Assembly (NCBI RefSeq): GCF_031143425.1
Contig: NC_090445.1
Span: 1,574,836,049 to 1,574,900,048, forward strand
From: Pleurodeles waltl
Lineage: Eukaryota; Chordata; Amphibia; Caudata; Salamandridae
Reading direction: 5' to 3'
DNA: 64,000 nt
Shown one piece after another: positions 1 through 10,541 of the stretch. Below the pieces are notes generated by a model, which was not told the origin of the DNA, searched no databases, and worked only from the letters and a program-made list of their open reading frames with translations. A program made the translations under genes and the position numbers. Position 1 is the stretch's first letter. Every line of letters starts with the position of its first letter.

Positions 1-869
1 GGTGTAATGGCTGCAGTTCGATGGAGTCCGGAAGCCACCGGACGGCAGGTACTGCAGCGTAGCTGGTCCAAATATTTCTTAGAGCAGCACCATGCACCAT
101 GCTCAGTCTTGAACTCACTTGGGAGAGAAAGCAGATTTCAAACTGCACCTAACCTTGGCAATTGTGTAAAACAGCATGGTAGGCTAAGCCCCCGCTGCTG
201 TGATCTTGTACAATGTGCAAGTTATTAGTTTGACTTGTAGTAGATCCTCACAGCCTTCAGATTAATAATAGTGCTGATTAATTCTGCCAGCGGAGTGGCA
301 GAATCTATCAGTAAATCGGCTTTACAAGAGTAACACAGAATTACTAAATTCCTCTAATAATCACCCCTAATCGTAGATAATAGACATGCACAATAAGGTT
401 ATGTTGAATATGTTGCAACTTGACTCATTTAACAAAAGTTGCTGTGCTGCATTGCACTAGGGAGACAGCTCAGCATAGAGACATATTTACTAAATATGGC
501 CTGCCACACTATCTTCTCCTGCCTTGGCGCTTTTTAATGCTGCCTAGAGCCACACACACCTTTGTACTACAGGACAAAGGTTTTTGTGTATTGCTAGCAT
601 AGGTTTTCCACCGGAGGGATATCCTCCTTCCAGTACAAAATCCCATGTTTAAACATTTTTTTAAACATTTCCCACATTAGATGTGTGATGTACAGTGTAG
701 CACACATGCAATGTTTGAAATGTTAGGTGACATTAAAACACTTCTCATGGAGACATTATTTTTTAATACAAAGACAGGTTCAATGTGTGTAAAAAACAAT
801 CAACAGTAGCGTTAGAACTCTCAAGCACCACTCATGGAAGGCCCCCTTGATGCAATGTACCACAAAGCG
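1..869. other. Unassigned AT-rich stretch
   Basis: I see no recognisable gene or element here. Short open frames occur on both strands but have no family resemblance and no codon pattern. The sequence is ordinary AT-rich intergenic DNA, possibly old repeat material beyond recognition. Confidence 0.4.
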
Positions 870-962
870 GCACAAAGTGTTATATGAACTACAAAAGGGG
901 CACCTTTCCAGCACAACAAAAGCTTTGCACTGGAAAGTAAATACTATATCAAGACTTTGTGC
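870..962. repeat. Imperfect nested palindrome (MITE-like remnant)
   Basis: The segment begins GCACAAAGTGTTATAT and ends with its near reverse complement (ATATCAAGACTTTGTGC). Inside it a second inverted pair, CTTTCCAGCAC and GCACTGGAAAG, forms an inner hairpin. This resembles the palindromic non-autonomous elements found elsewhere in the window, but no target duplication is visible, so the element type is inferred. Confidence 0.4.
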
Positions 963-1309
963 TACTTTGCATGACCTTGTGATGGCACAAAGTCTCGCCA
1001 TATGTACCCCACTGTGTTTTGGTGGTATACTTTCCAACCAGCCTTCTCCATCATTGTAATTAAAGTGTGAATGACATTTGGCTGCAACTGCAGTCTCACT
1101 AGCCTTACATGCACCTGATAACAGGATAGCAGCTGAATAACACACTTTATCCTAATATCCTTTCCTGTTAGGGTAGTATTATCCTCATGAGCAAAGATGG
1201 CATGCAAACAATCATATGACTTTAGAGCCATTTTTAACATCATTTAGGCATAAGCCGTCCATTACATTGCATTGTATTTAAGCACTTAGACAAAGCTTTA
1301 TACCACTAA

Positions 1310-1965
1310 CAGGGAAATGTGGTTTATCATCCCGATCATCATCACGGGCTGCATGAATGTCCATGACAGGTGGCAAAGTGGCATATCTTCATAGAGTAAT
1401 GTTGGGTTGTATATACCACAGCACCACAATCTGACAAACCTTGCTTGAGGAATACATTAGGGCACCTCCAACCTTGTCTAGGCATCTGTATTATGTCTCT
1501 AGTAGTCTAATTGCCTGCTCAATGAGATTCATAGTTAAAATGTAGATCTTGTATTTATGTTCATAGTTAAATGTAGTTTAAATGTTGTTAAAATGTAGAT
1601 CTTGTATTTATGTTCATAGGTGTTGTGGTTGCTCACAGAAGGTCTAGAATATAGAATTAACCGCAATAAGAGCAAAATGTCTCATGATGTAGTTGATGCA
1701 AATCATCTGCTGACTGGCACTTTCAACAAATGGTCCCAAACTGACATTCCATGCCCACCGTTGTCCAAGGTCTATCAAGGTCTATCAAAATGTGGTTAAT
1801 GCTGCAGTTCATTGGTACTATTGTATCATGTGTTGAGCCAGCAAGGTTTGAGCAGTTGTTGGTGGTGCTCAGAGTGGCAAAGTGTTTTCTGTTGTGGGTC
1901 AGCCATGTTTCCTGTTTGGAAATGTAGCCACATGAGCACAGTCAATAGCTTCACCCCCAAGAGGT
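1310..1965 (-). pseudogene. Harbinger-type transposase relic (DDE_Tnp_4-like)
   Basis: Conceptual translation of the minus strand gives, in order, three pieces of a PIF/Harbinger nuclease. The first is AIDCAHVA followed by PNRK at about 1901-1963, which matches the region of the first catalytic Asp and the downstream NRK segment; the Asp codon is at 1941-1943. The second is GSTHDTIV at about 1818-1840, the family's PGSxHD block, in a different frame. The third is a C-terminal block at about 1397-1530 reading RCLDKVGGALMYSS and KVCQIVV, matching the family's RFRCL...GGAL...C..LHN ending. Stops and at least one frameshift separate the pieces, so it is dead. In this family the protein cuts and pastes elements flanked by 3-bp TTA/TAA duplications, which fits the many MITEs in this window. 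The upstream end (to about 2250) is less certain, and no terminal repeats were found. Confidence 0.7.
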
Positions 1966-3355
1966 ATGCTGGATAACCGACTGAAGAAAGTATTCATGTT
2001 GCTATAGGTACATCACTTAGCAAGGCTATATGGAGTTCTACTTATTTCAAGTTGGTATCCAGGGGACAAATGAGGATGCACTGGAAATTCAACTTGCTTA
2101 ATCTGCAGTCACATGGAATGATCCTGCAACACAGAAATACAGCATTTAAAGTTCCATCATTGATGTGATATTGTTGTCATGTTGTCTATCCTGAATTCCC
2201 GTTCTGTCTGTAAACTGCTTGTAATTTCAAAGACGTTTGGATGGTCAAGATTGCTAAATTTCCAAATGTGTCCTCCTCGGACATGTCCATGATCTGCATA
2301 AGACTGAGACAAATGCAGTGTTTGGGACTGTGCCGATGTCTAACTTGTATTGTTCTCCAGATCTATTTTTGCCTGTGTATTGGCAACAAGAGAGAAATCA
2401 ATCTCTCGTAGTCAAATAAAACATATACTTCCAAGTTTGAGTAAGGATTTAGGAGACATCATCCCAGAAACTGCCATTTGACAGTGTAATATTAGCACTT
2501 GCGCCACACACAGTTCCATCAATGACGTGGCATCAATTCCACTGGGCCATGGCTGACCTGCACGAAGCATGGTCCACCACAAATACCATTCATGATGGAC
2601 ACTTTCCTGTGCACGTCACTATGGTTTTGGGAATATTTCAATGAAGTCCATGGTGAAAGTACATTCAGGACTATCTACCATGGATGCTTTCTGTGGTGGA
2701 CACCGCTCTATACACTTCTGTAATGGCAGTGACATTATTTTATAGGATCACATGGAGGAAGTGCATGGCGGATGAACAACCATAGATGCAGCCTATACTT
2801 GCACACATCCCTTATGGAACCTACATGCTTGTCTATTGAATTTGTTTGCACTACCCCTGAAAGTACAGCTGTTGAGCATGCCCCTAGACATGACAGCAGA
2901 TGAGACCTTAAAGCACTTCCCTCAACTCTAGTGTGCAGGATGAAGGCAGCCAGGCTATTGTGCAAAACATCTGATTTTTTTAAAATGAAACATTTTATAT
3001 TGACATTTTTCAAATAGCATGATATTTAATACACGTCATACACATCAGTATTGGAGAGGAGCGGCAAGAAACCTTGTGAAATCATTGGTGACCTGCATTG
3101 CAAACATACGCTCACATAAAACTTTGTTATCCACCTCTACCTTTATAGTCAAGATTATCATTCTATGTATTATCTGTTTGCCATGTCACTAACTACAGTA
3201 CAGTACTGGCTCCAATACCCCAATATTTTAAGATACTTCTGGTGGCAGTCTCTAGACTTAAAAACTAGGATCTCAAGGGTCATGCAGTGATCTACGCCAC
3301 ACATCCATGTTTCTATGGTAGAGGGTTCTATGTTTCATCGGTTGTTGTCTATGGG
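1966..3355. other. Unassigned; possibly 5' part of the Harbinger element
   Basis: The first 300 bases may continue the transposase N-terminus on the minus strand, but I cannot recognise a motif. The rest holds no identifiable gene, terminal repeat or tandem repeat. Confidence 0.35.
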
Positions 3356-3445
3356 CCTGATTTAGAATCAGGGTGGCGGAGAAGCATTACCTCCACCATC
3401 CTGACAGACTACCGTCTGTCAAACTTAGAGACGACCAACAACCAA
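3356..3445. mobile_element. Possible orphan terminus of a GGGCC-type MITE
   Basis: The stretch starting GGGCCTGATTTAGA with a following GGTGGCGGA resembles the ends of the GGGCC...GGCGG Harbinger-like MITEs at 53244 and 27320. It also contains small inverted pairs (GACAGAC and GTCTGTC). No matching second terminus was found, so it would be a truncated copy. Confidence 0.3.
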
Positions 3446-3449
3446 GCAG

Positions 3450-3942
3450 TCATCTTTGTTGATCTTTGAAAGAAACTACCATAACAGAAAGGGAGTGTTG
3501 AATTTGTGTTAGGGTCCACTGTACACAATAGACTTTTGAAGCACTCTGAGAGCTTATCTGCTGGTACCAGCTTAGGCAGAGAGGTCTCAAGGAATGATTC
3601 AGAATCAGTCCCACGACCCCTTCTGCAAATCTTAAAAAGTGAAGGTTGTTTCCCTGGCAAGTCCTTCTACATCTTCGCACTTTCCTCCACATTTCACAGC
3701 ACCATGAAGATGCACTGGATAGATGGTTTAAGCTTTTTAACTGAGCCTCTGACCTATGAGATTTCTCCCTCCACATTCATCACTCTGTGCAGGCCATTTT
3801 GTAATTCCTGCTTGAGGAGATCAACAGCCATCAAAATGTCACTGATTTTCCAGGAGGTCTGGATTACTTGCAGGTTCACTGTAATAAAAGATGTGGGGTC
3901 GTCAATGTTCTCCAGTTGTGATGATTGCTCCTTAGCAGCAGG
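3450..3942 (-). pseudogene. L1-type LINE ORF1 fragment (Transposase_22-like)
   Basis: The minus strand translates as part of an L1 ORF1 protein, the RNA-binding chaperone of L1 ribonucleoprotein particles. A helical segment resembling the family coiled coil comes first (ILMAVDLLKQELQNGLHRV). A decayed start of the RRM-like domain follows (GNNLHFLRFAEG, related to the family's RRNNLR..GFPE). A third block, TDSESFLETSLPKLVP then LSECF, matches the family's FLExWL...LS..F. The coiled coil and the RRM blocks are in different frames, so there are at least two frameshifts plus stops. Only the middle of ORF1 survives and no ORF2 lies beside it. A hAT-like element starts immediately at its outer edge (3943). 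Confidence 0.7.
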
Positions 3943-4279
3943 CAGTGCTTAATTTGTAAATAAAAACGTGCCAGTGCCCAAAGCGCTCCTCTTAAACAGG
4001 CGGTTGCTGCAATTAAATGTGCGAACACGGAATATTGAGGCAGCGTAATCCTGAAGCCATCTCGGGCCTCTTCAATCCATGTAAAGCCCCTCCCTGCCCC
4101 TTCAGATCAATCTTGCAGCTTTCTTTTTTTCCCCTTTGTGACGCTTTTTCTCTTCCTCTCTCTTTCCCATATGTGTCTTTTGCTTGCAGTAGATGCTTGA
4201 GGCAGAAAAATAAGTGCCGGCCCTCAAAAATAAGTGACGGTGCTCCCAACCGGAAACAAGAAACACAAGTTAAGTACTG
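3943..4279. mobile_element. Short hAT-like non-autonomous element, CAGTGCTTAA family
   Basis: The ends are CAGTGCTTAATTTGTA and ACAAGTTAAGTACTG, an inverted pair of about 15 bp beginning with CAG as in hAT transposons. The 8 bases outside each end are GCAGCAGG and GGCGCAGG, identical at six of eight positions, which fits a decayed 8-bp hAT target duplication. The interior contains a pyrimidine-rich stretch and no open frame of interest. A longer copy with the same ends lies at 29762-30455. The element inserted next to or into the L1 ORF1 relic. Confidence 0.7.
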
Positions 4280-4579
4280 GGCGCAGGTCAGAGTACTTTA
4301 GTTCTTGTTGTTGTGAATTTATCCAGTCTCTATTGGTTGCGAACAAGGGAAACTTTTTGCTTTTACTGGGTGGATTGTTTGATGTCCAGAGAATGTCTTG
4401 TCATGGAAAAGGGAAAAATAGTAAATCTACAACTGTGAGGAATAATACTTCTATGGCTGTAGATTTATGATTCCTTTTATAATTGCCCCTCCCATATCTT
4501 TAAAGCTATTCAATGACCCTCTTATACAATCGTCTGATTCTAATTATCGTTTGCTCATATTTCCCAAACAGCTTCACAT
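4280..4579. other. Unassigned 300 bp between hAT-like copy and LINE relic
   Basis: No element is recognised. It may be the 5' part of the following LINE, but no motif is readable. Confidence 0.3.
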
Positions 4580-6685
4580 CCACAACCCTTGATTTCACTT
4601 AGTATTCGTAATCTGAACACCAAAATGGGGGCACTTGTGTATAAAAGGTGCATAAAGACCACCAATACAAACGTCAAGACATGCGCTAACTATATTATCC
4701 TGTGGTGCCCATGGCAGATCCTTTTAATTCCAAAAGCCCTTAATTTAACGTTGTGAACGCACTATAAAAAATGTATTCACTCTACAGAACTCACTCACAG
4801 CACTCCCTTCTTTATCAGCTAATGAACTGTGATTCAAGAGATCTCTGCTAAGAATCTCTAACATGGAAGAAACTGTTGCTACATTTCTCACTGATTCACT
4901 TCCACCATCTCAGACCCCCACTATTCCCAAACCGGCTTCTGCTATGCTGTTGCAGATCAGCACACCTTAGGCCACCAAACCCAGTTCAATAAAAAACCTG
5001 CAGTCCACTTCCCGTCATTTTGGCTTACAAAGAACTGAAGCTGTTGCTCTCCCCTCCAGTGTCCTTCTCTGTGTAACTTCTGTTAGCGTGCTCCCTCACC
5101 TCTGACACCAGCCCTCTATGCTTCAGTCTACAGTGTTGCTACCTATGTTAAAGATGCTCACATCCGACCCTTCCTCTCTTCCAACTAACGACCAATATCT
5201 GAACTCACCTTTCTTTCAAAAATCTGTCAGGACTTATCTTCAACCCTTCCACATTCTACCTATTCTTTAGCAGTCTGTGTGATACCTTCGGATTGGGCTT
5301 CATGCTCGTCGCTCTACAGAAACTCCTTCCTCACATATAGCCAACTTTACCCTCAATGGTCGCCCTTCTCGTGTCCTCTTACAGTGCCACATATCCTGCT
5401 CTACTATCATCTGAGTACATGCATGAGAGACATGGGTTTCATATTGTTTGCTTCCTATCTATCAGACTGCTCTTTTGTGGCAAGTTGGGACCAGTGGCGT
5501 TTGGTGGAAAAGTTTAACGCAGGCGCAAAAAACACATACACAAAACACTGCACACAACACATAACACAATAACATAATTACACGTACACTCAATATAAAT
5601 ATAAAAATATGACTTACCTTCTTGATGTTCTGCAGCACTTCCCCGTTGCAGCAGGTCCCCCGAGTGCGAAACCCACAGCAGACTCCCTCATCCAATCAAG
5701 GCGCTGTTTTCATGCTGTTAAGCAGCATGAAAAAATCGTTTTGATTGGCTGGAGCGCCCAGCTCCACTCTCCAAAGGCAGTGTAAACCTATGCCTGCTCT
5801 TCATCCCAGCTGTCTAAGACAGCCGGATTGTAGAGGTTTGAATTGTGCATGTCGGTTTGGTCGTAGCTACGGTGCCGGCCAAACCAACACGCGCACTTCA
5901 AAGTAAAGTGACCACTACAGCCCGCCCTACTCTCATACTCCGTTTCCTAGCAGAAAATGTAAAAAATAAAATAATAATAAAATCATTTTATTACCATTTT
6001 ATTTTTGACTTTCTGCACAGCAGTGTTGGTGGGCGAAGCTCCTACGGAGGAACCGCTGCTGGTTGAAATTCTAATATATTGAAGCCAACCTTATTTCCAG
6101 TAGTTATCTCGCAGGGTTCTTCGGTTTCATCTTCTCTTACTCATCACTTCCTCCCTAGTGTACATTTTATCCTAATTTTTCTACACATTCCACCTTTATA
6201 CCAATGACACCAAAAAACTTTATAACCATTTCCTACATAAACATTTCTGCTTCAGTTCACATGATCAGCTGCCTCACAATCACCCATCACTGGATAGTTT
6301 TACAGTCTCCCGGCCCTTTAAAATTGAGGTCCTGTATTTTCCTCTTGTTCTGGATCTATTTCTCTATCTGACTCAGTCCATTTGCCACTGACACTGATCC
6401 ATTTGCCTCCTCCACTAAAAAGACTGCAATATTCTTCAACCTGTTAATGAAAGTATTCTTCATATCCACCACAGCCATAGCATCTCGATCTGAAATGATG
6501 AACATATGAATGGAATGCGCACACATCCCTTTCACCACGGCTAAGCCACTCACTAACTCACTAGTACTCATCAGACTGGAATACTGCAATCATTCATTAG
6601 TGGGAACCCTCCAATATTGCATCACCCCACTATACAAGGTTCTGAACTTGGCCACTAAAACCCACCAGGTCACATTTCACATAAA
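4580..6685 (+). pseudogene. CR1/L2-type LINE ORF2 relic, interrupted by a hAT-like element
   Basis: Fragments of an endonuclease-reverse transcriptase polyprotein are readable in order on the plus strand. Near 4590 the phrase LSIRNLNTKMGAL resembles the start of the AP-endonuclease domain. Near 5190, RPISELTFLSK matches the RT block RPISxLxFLSK. Near 5440, FILFASYLSDCSF matches WFxSYLxDRSF. After the inserted hAT-like element (5492-6061), YTNDTKKLY near 6200 is the decayed YADD active-site region. Near 6570, IRLEYCNHSLVG matches the C-terminal SRLDYCNxLLxG. Several frames are used and stops are frequent, so it cannot work. A MITE cut in at 6686 marks its present end. In life this enzyme copies its own RNA by target-primed reverse transcription. 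Confidence 0.75.
5492..6061. mobile_element. hAT-like non-autonomous element inside LINE RT
   Basis: It begins CAGTGGCGTTTGGTGG and ends in GGAGGAACCGCTGCTG, a decayed inverted pair related to the CAGTGGCGGCTCCTCC end at 50780. Flanking octamers are GTTGGGAC and GTTGAAAT, five of eight identical, consistent with a degraded 8-bp duplication. LINE reverse transcriptase motifs on both sides are in the expected order, which independently supports an insertion. Near the 3' end (about 5950-6025) lies an imperfect AT-rich hairpin whose outer stem reads GCAGAAA and TTTCTGC, a structure shared in position by related copies. Confidence 0.7.
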
Positions 6686-6857
6686 GGGCCTGATTACGAC
6701 CTTAATGGAGGGGATTACTCCGTCCCAAATGTGAAGGATATCCCACCCGCCATGTTACAAGTTGCAGTATATCCTATGGAACTTGTAACACAGCAGATCG
6801 GATATCTGTCACATTTGGGACGGAGTAATCCCCTCCGCCAAGGTCGTAATCGGGCCC
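6686..6857. mobile_element. 172-bp palindromic MITE (GGGCC...GGCCC)
   Basis: The two halves are near reverse complements over most of the length. The terminal repeats GGGCCTGATTACGACC and GGTCGTAATCGGGCCC are followed by matching arms around GGAGGGGATTACTCC. AAA flanks both ends, consistent with a 3-bp target duplication. The structure fits a Harbinger-type foldback MITE. It landed at the 3' end of the readable LINE relic, and a diverged relative is at 17762-17958. Confidence 0.8.
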
Positions 6858-8205
6858 AAAGTGTTGTCGGGGGCAAATACATTTGTGCTTCTTGTTTATG
6901 CCCCCAAAACACATGGTAGAGGATGGAGCATGTAGACATGTGCACGACCCCTTCTGTAACATGGTTCCCTTGGGTGCATATTGTGAACTGTGCGATTCCA
7001 GAAAGGCGTTCCCACATTTGCACGGGCCGTCACCCCTTTGAAATCAGGGAAGTCCTCTGCTTCTAAGCCTGTGTATGTTTACGATTGAGACATTGGCACA
7101 AGGCAGCTGTTTATTGGGTACACTGATTGTGAACCACATATTAAGTGGAGCACATTCAGTGAACCCCCAGAGAGTGTCTCTTGGCAACTGAGCATGGTGG
7201 TCCCAAGGACCCCCCAGTGTGACCCCCACAAGCAGGTGCAGTCACATACTGCAGTCTAGGGAAGATTTTTTGCACGCTCTTGCAATATGGCTGGGCAGTC
7301 CGACAATAAGGGTTTCAAGTCGCAGCTCCATATTTCACTGATGCACACTCCCACGCGCAGGAGCAAACTGTCCAAGTTCTTACCTGCGCTGGGGCGAGAC
7401 TCTCTAAACAGTCTATCCAATTCTGGGGGTGCCACGAAGAAAATATGGATAATACACTCTAGTTAAATTGGTCCTAGCAGCTCAAACATAATTCAAATGT
7501 CATGTCTTGCAACCATACTGACATGAGTGACCATTGCACCATTGCCAATTACCACTGCAAAAATATATAGTCTGTCCCTCTAATGCTGTAAATAAGTATA
7601 TTTTTCATCTGGATGCCTTACCAAACATAGGCATGTACTTTATGTACATCTGACTTTCCCAACAATGGGCCATATGTACGAACACTTTTTTCCCATAGAC
7701 ATAGAATGGGTAAAAACCTTTGCTACATCTGGCCCAACGTGTACGATTGGCGCAATTACCCACATCATAAATGAGAACATTGGCATAATGTCAACCAATT
7801 TAACTAATTGTGCTCTGCATTCCTGTTGTTTATCCTGTACAACATGTCTGTTTGAAAATTTATGAAAGCAAAATTAATAAATTAATAAAGAACACGTTTT
7901 TTTTAATGAATTCTAAACAGTAATAATGTTTAAATTGTAATTTAATGTCAATTGATGTCTCTTTATTGATTTCTAAAACATTACCAACACATTTTATCAT
8001 TGTGACGCTGAATACTGTATTAGTCATGGCAGTGTGTGCTAAAATATGAGCGGGCCTATGTTACTAAATGGTTTTATCTCATCTATGGCAGGTGCACGAC
8101 AGTTCAAGGGACATTTAGGCGGTCATAACTTCATTCCTCAAATGATATTCAGTCCAAATGCGTGTCTCTCTTTTAACCACTTGTTGGTGATTGTAAAGAT
8201 ACTTA
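6858..8205. other. Unassigned 1.35 kb
   Basis: No element or gene was recognised. A short plus-strand open frame starts near 7287 (MAGQSDNKGF) but it matches nothing I can name. The final few hundred bases are simple AT-rich sequence. Confidence 0.4.
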
Positions 8206-8908
8206 GGGCCACATGTACGTAGCTTTTTTATGGTCGCAAATGACCCGATTTGCAGAATCGGGCCATTTGCGACCAAAAAACGCATTTTCCTGTGTGCAAA
8301 ACCCTATTTTGCGATTCAGTAACCCATTACAGAATTGCAAAATAGGTTAACGATTTGCTATTTGGAAGGGGTGTGTTAAGGGTGTCCCTTCCAAATAGCG
8401 ACTCACAGTCCTATTAACAAATGTTTTGTGACTGGAATGTGGTTGCGAAACATTCACATTTTACACCAGTTTCAAATTGGTCCTAAGACATTTGCAAACG
8501 GTAGGCGTCTCTAAGGTACCAGTTCCCTTTGTGAATGGATGCAAAAATGTTTCTTAAAAAATGAAAGAAAGACATTTAATTTTTTTCTTTTGAAACGCAT
8601 CCCGTTTTCCTTTAGGAAAAACGGGCCATGTTTAAAAACAAATTGCTTTACTTAAAAGCAATCACAGACATGGTGATCTGCTGACCCAAGCAGGCCACCA
8701 AATCTGTGATTTTTGTGATTCCCAGTGGGTAGCAAATTGCGACCTACTTCATTAATATTAATGAGGTAGCTCTATTTGCAACCCACTGAGAATTTCAAAA
8801 GAAACTCAGTGGAGTTATGAACATTTGGAATTACGATTTCCTAATTGCGATTCACACATAATCACAATTAAAAAATCGCAATTCCTAATGTACGTATATG
8901 TGGCACCC
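8206..8908. mobile_element. 703-bp MITE made of serial palindromes
   Basis: The ends are GGGCCACATGTACGTA and TACGTATATGTGGCACCC, a slightly decayed inverted pair. TTA precedes the left end, as in Harbinger targets, but the right side does not repeat it. Inside are successive separate hairpins: GGTCGCAAATGACCCGATT with its complement, CTATTTGGAAGG with CCTTCCAAATAG, and a CATTAATATTAATG core among others. No open frame is present. The same internal style, including the TTAATATTAA core, occurs in the element at 16013-16675. Confidence 0.7.
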
Positions 8909-9190
8909 TGGTTTTTTGGAATTACTTTAGTGAAACCTTTAGTAGTTAGCCAAAATATGCGGAATGCTGTGAATGACTATGTGCAGTTTATTTTCTAAAA
9001 CTAGCATTAATTTTAGATTTGCTTTGCTTAGACTACTCTCTTCTCTACTTTCATAAACTATTAGAGAGAAGCAAAACACTTTTCAGAAATGATTTTGCAA
9101 TTTTCTAAGTGCTGGCCAATATTCCTATTTTCGCAGCTTGAATCCCCTAGCAGTTTGTTTGAGAAATGGGTGAAACCCATGGGTGAACTC
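8909..9190. other. Unassigned short stretch
   Basis: Plain AT-rich sequence between two DNA transposon copies; nothing recognisable. Confidence 0.3.
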
Positions 9191-9653
9191 CAGTTGCTGC
9201 TTGTGGGTTACAAAGGAGGCAGGGTGGCTCTAAGTGGGGGGGTCCTCTGGGGAATTAATACAATTAACAAAAAAAATACACTTACATTCCTGCGCCTCCG
9301 CCATCACGCTGCTCTTCTCCTGTAGGCTCCAGGCACAGGGTCCCAGCCTGCCCTGCGCCAATCCTGACGCGCAGGCAGTCTGGGAGCGCCCAGGCAGTCT
9401 GGGAGCCTGTGCAGGACAGCCTATTGAACATGTGTGTTTGGCCGGCCCGAGACAGCCGGCCAAACACACATGCGCTCTGAGGGGAGTGCACAATCCACTC
9501 CCCTCATCCAGGTCACCCCACAAGACCCCTACCCCTTTCACAAGGAAAGGATAATAAACAAGTTTTATTATCCTTTCCTTGTGAATGGGTTTGCAGAGGT
9601 TGCTGCTGGCAGAGTGGCGACGCTCCTCCCCCCATATGGAGGAGCTGCCACTG
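9191..9653. mobile_element. hAT-like non-autonomous element with intact 8-bp target duplication
   Basis: The element starts CAGTTGCTGC and ends GGAGCTGCCACTG, whose complement CAGTGGCAGCTCC is the family end. It is flanked on both sides by the identical octamer GTGAACTC (9183-9190 and 9654-9661), the hallmark length for hAT. Near the 3' end, 9536-9584 is a hairpin with 22-bp perfect arms and a 5-base loop. The body contains a GC-rich portion with short direct and inverted repeats (CAGGCAGTCTGGGAGC twice, and GGCCGGC...GCCGGCC). No transposase is encoded. The perfect duplication suggests this is one of the younger copies here. Confidence 0.88.
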
Positions 9654-9984
9654 GTGAACTCAGAAAGCTATACATTTCTGAAAACTACACAACATTCTGA
9701 ATTCAGCAAGTGGCATTGTGTGAACCTCTCTCAAGATGCTACTAAAGAAACACATTTTTAGAGAAGTGTGTGAATGGCAGATTTTCAGACGTTTATCCCT
9801 GCTGAATCATTTCAGAGATTGTTGTCCCACAAAAGTAAGCAGAATGTATTTTTATCCTTACTTTGAAGTTTTAGGGTATTTTGAGTAAGACAAAGTGTTG
9901 TTAAGCCACACTATTCTGGATTCCCCTGGATGTTAGTTTTCAAAGTTTCCTAGGGAGTTAAGGGTGTCCTGGGCAGGTTTGGCA
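9654..9984. other. Unassigned spacer
   Basis: About 330 bp between two related hAT-like copies with no recognisable feature beyond the octamer duplication at its left edge. Confidence 0.3.
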
Positions 9985-10541
9985 GCTGCAAATATCAAGG
10001 GAAGGGGTGGGGGGACGGCAAGGATAGGGGGGGCAAATAATAATAAAAAAAAAGACTTGCCATTCCTGTTGCTGCCTCCATCTCCTGCCGCCTCGCTTTT
10101 CGCACCATTCCTCTTTTGGTGTCCTAGCATTCATTTAGACACCATAAGAGGCTCCCAAGCAATCCTGGCACTGCTTTCATGTTAAACCTAGTATGAAAAC
10201 AGCGTCAGGATTGGTCTTAGCAGCTCGGACTGCCACTCAGACACAAACCTGGGGCCTGTGCAGTTTCTCTAGCCGGCTGTGTACACAGATGGGATGGACA
10301 AAGTGCACATGTGTGCTTGGCTGGCCTACGACGATCCGGCCAAACACACATGTGCACTCAGTGCACTCCATTCCTCATACCCCCTCACAGCTCTAATGTC
10401 CCAGCCCGCCCCTCCTTTCACATGCTGGCTGACCCAGCAGCAGAAAAATAAAACAATATTGAGGTTTTGTTTTATTTTTCTGCTACTGGCTCTTAACCAG
10501 TGGGGCAATGCTCCTCCGCCATTGCGGAGGAGCCGCTCCTA
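9985..10541. mobile_element. hAT-like element related to 26985-28535
   Basis: It shares with the copy at 26985-28535 the opening GCTGCAAATATCAAGGG, a CTGCCTCC/GCCGCC block, the sequence around GGCTGTGTACACAG, and a hairpin near the 3' end. The hairpin here (about 10440-10485) has 17-bp perfect arms starting GCAGAAAAATAAAACAA. The right end contains GGAGGAGCCGCTCC, resembling the family end. Outer boundaries are approximate because no target duplication could be matched. Confidence 0.6.
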
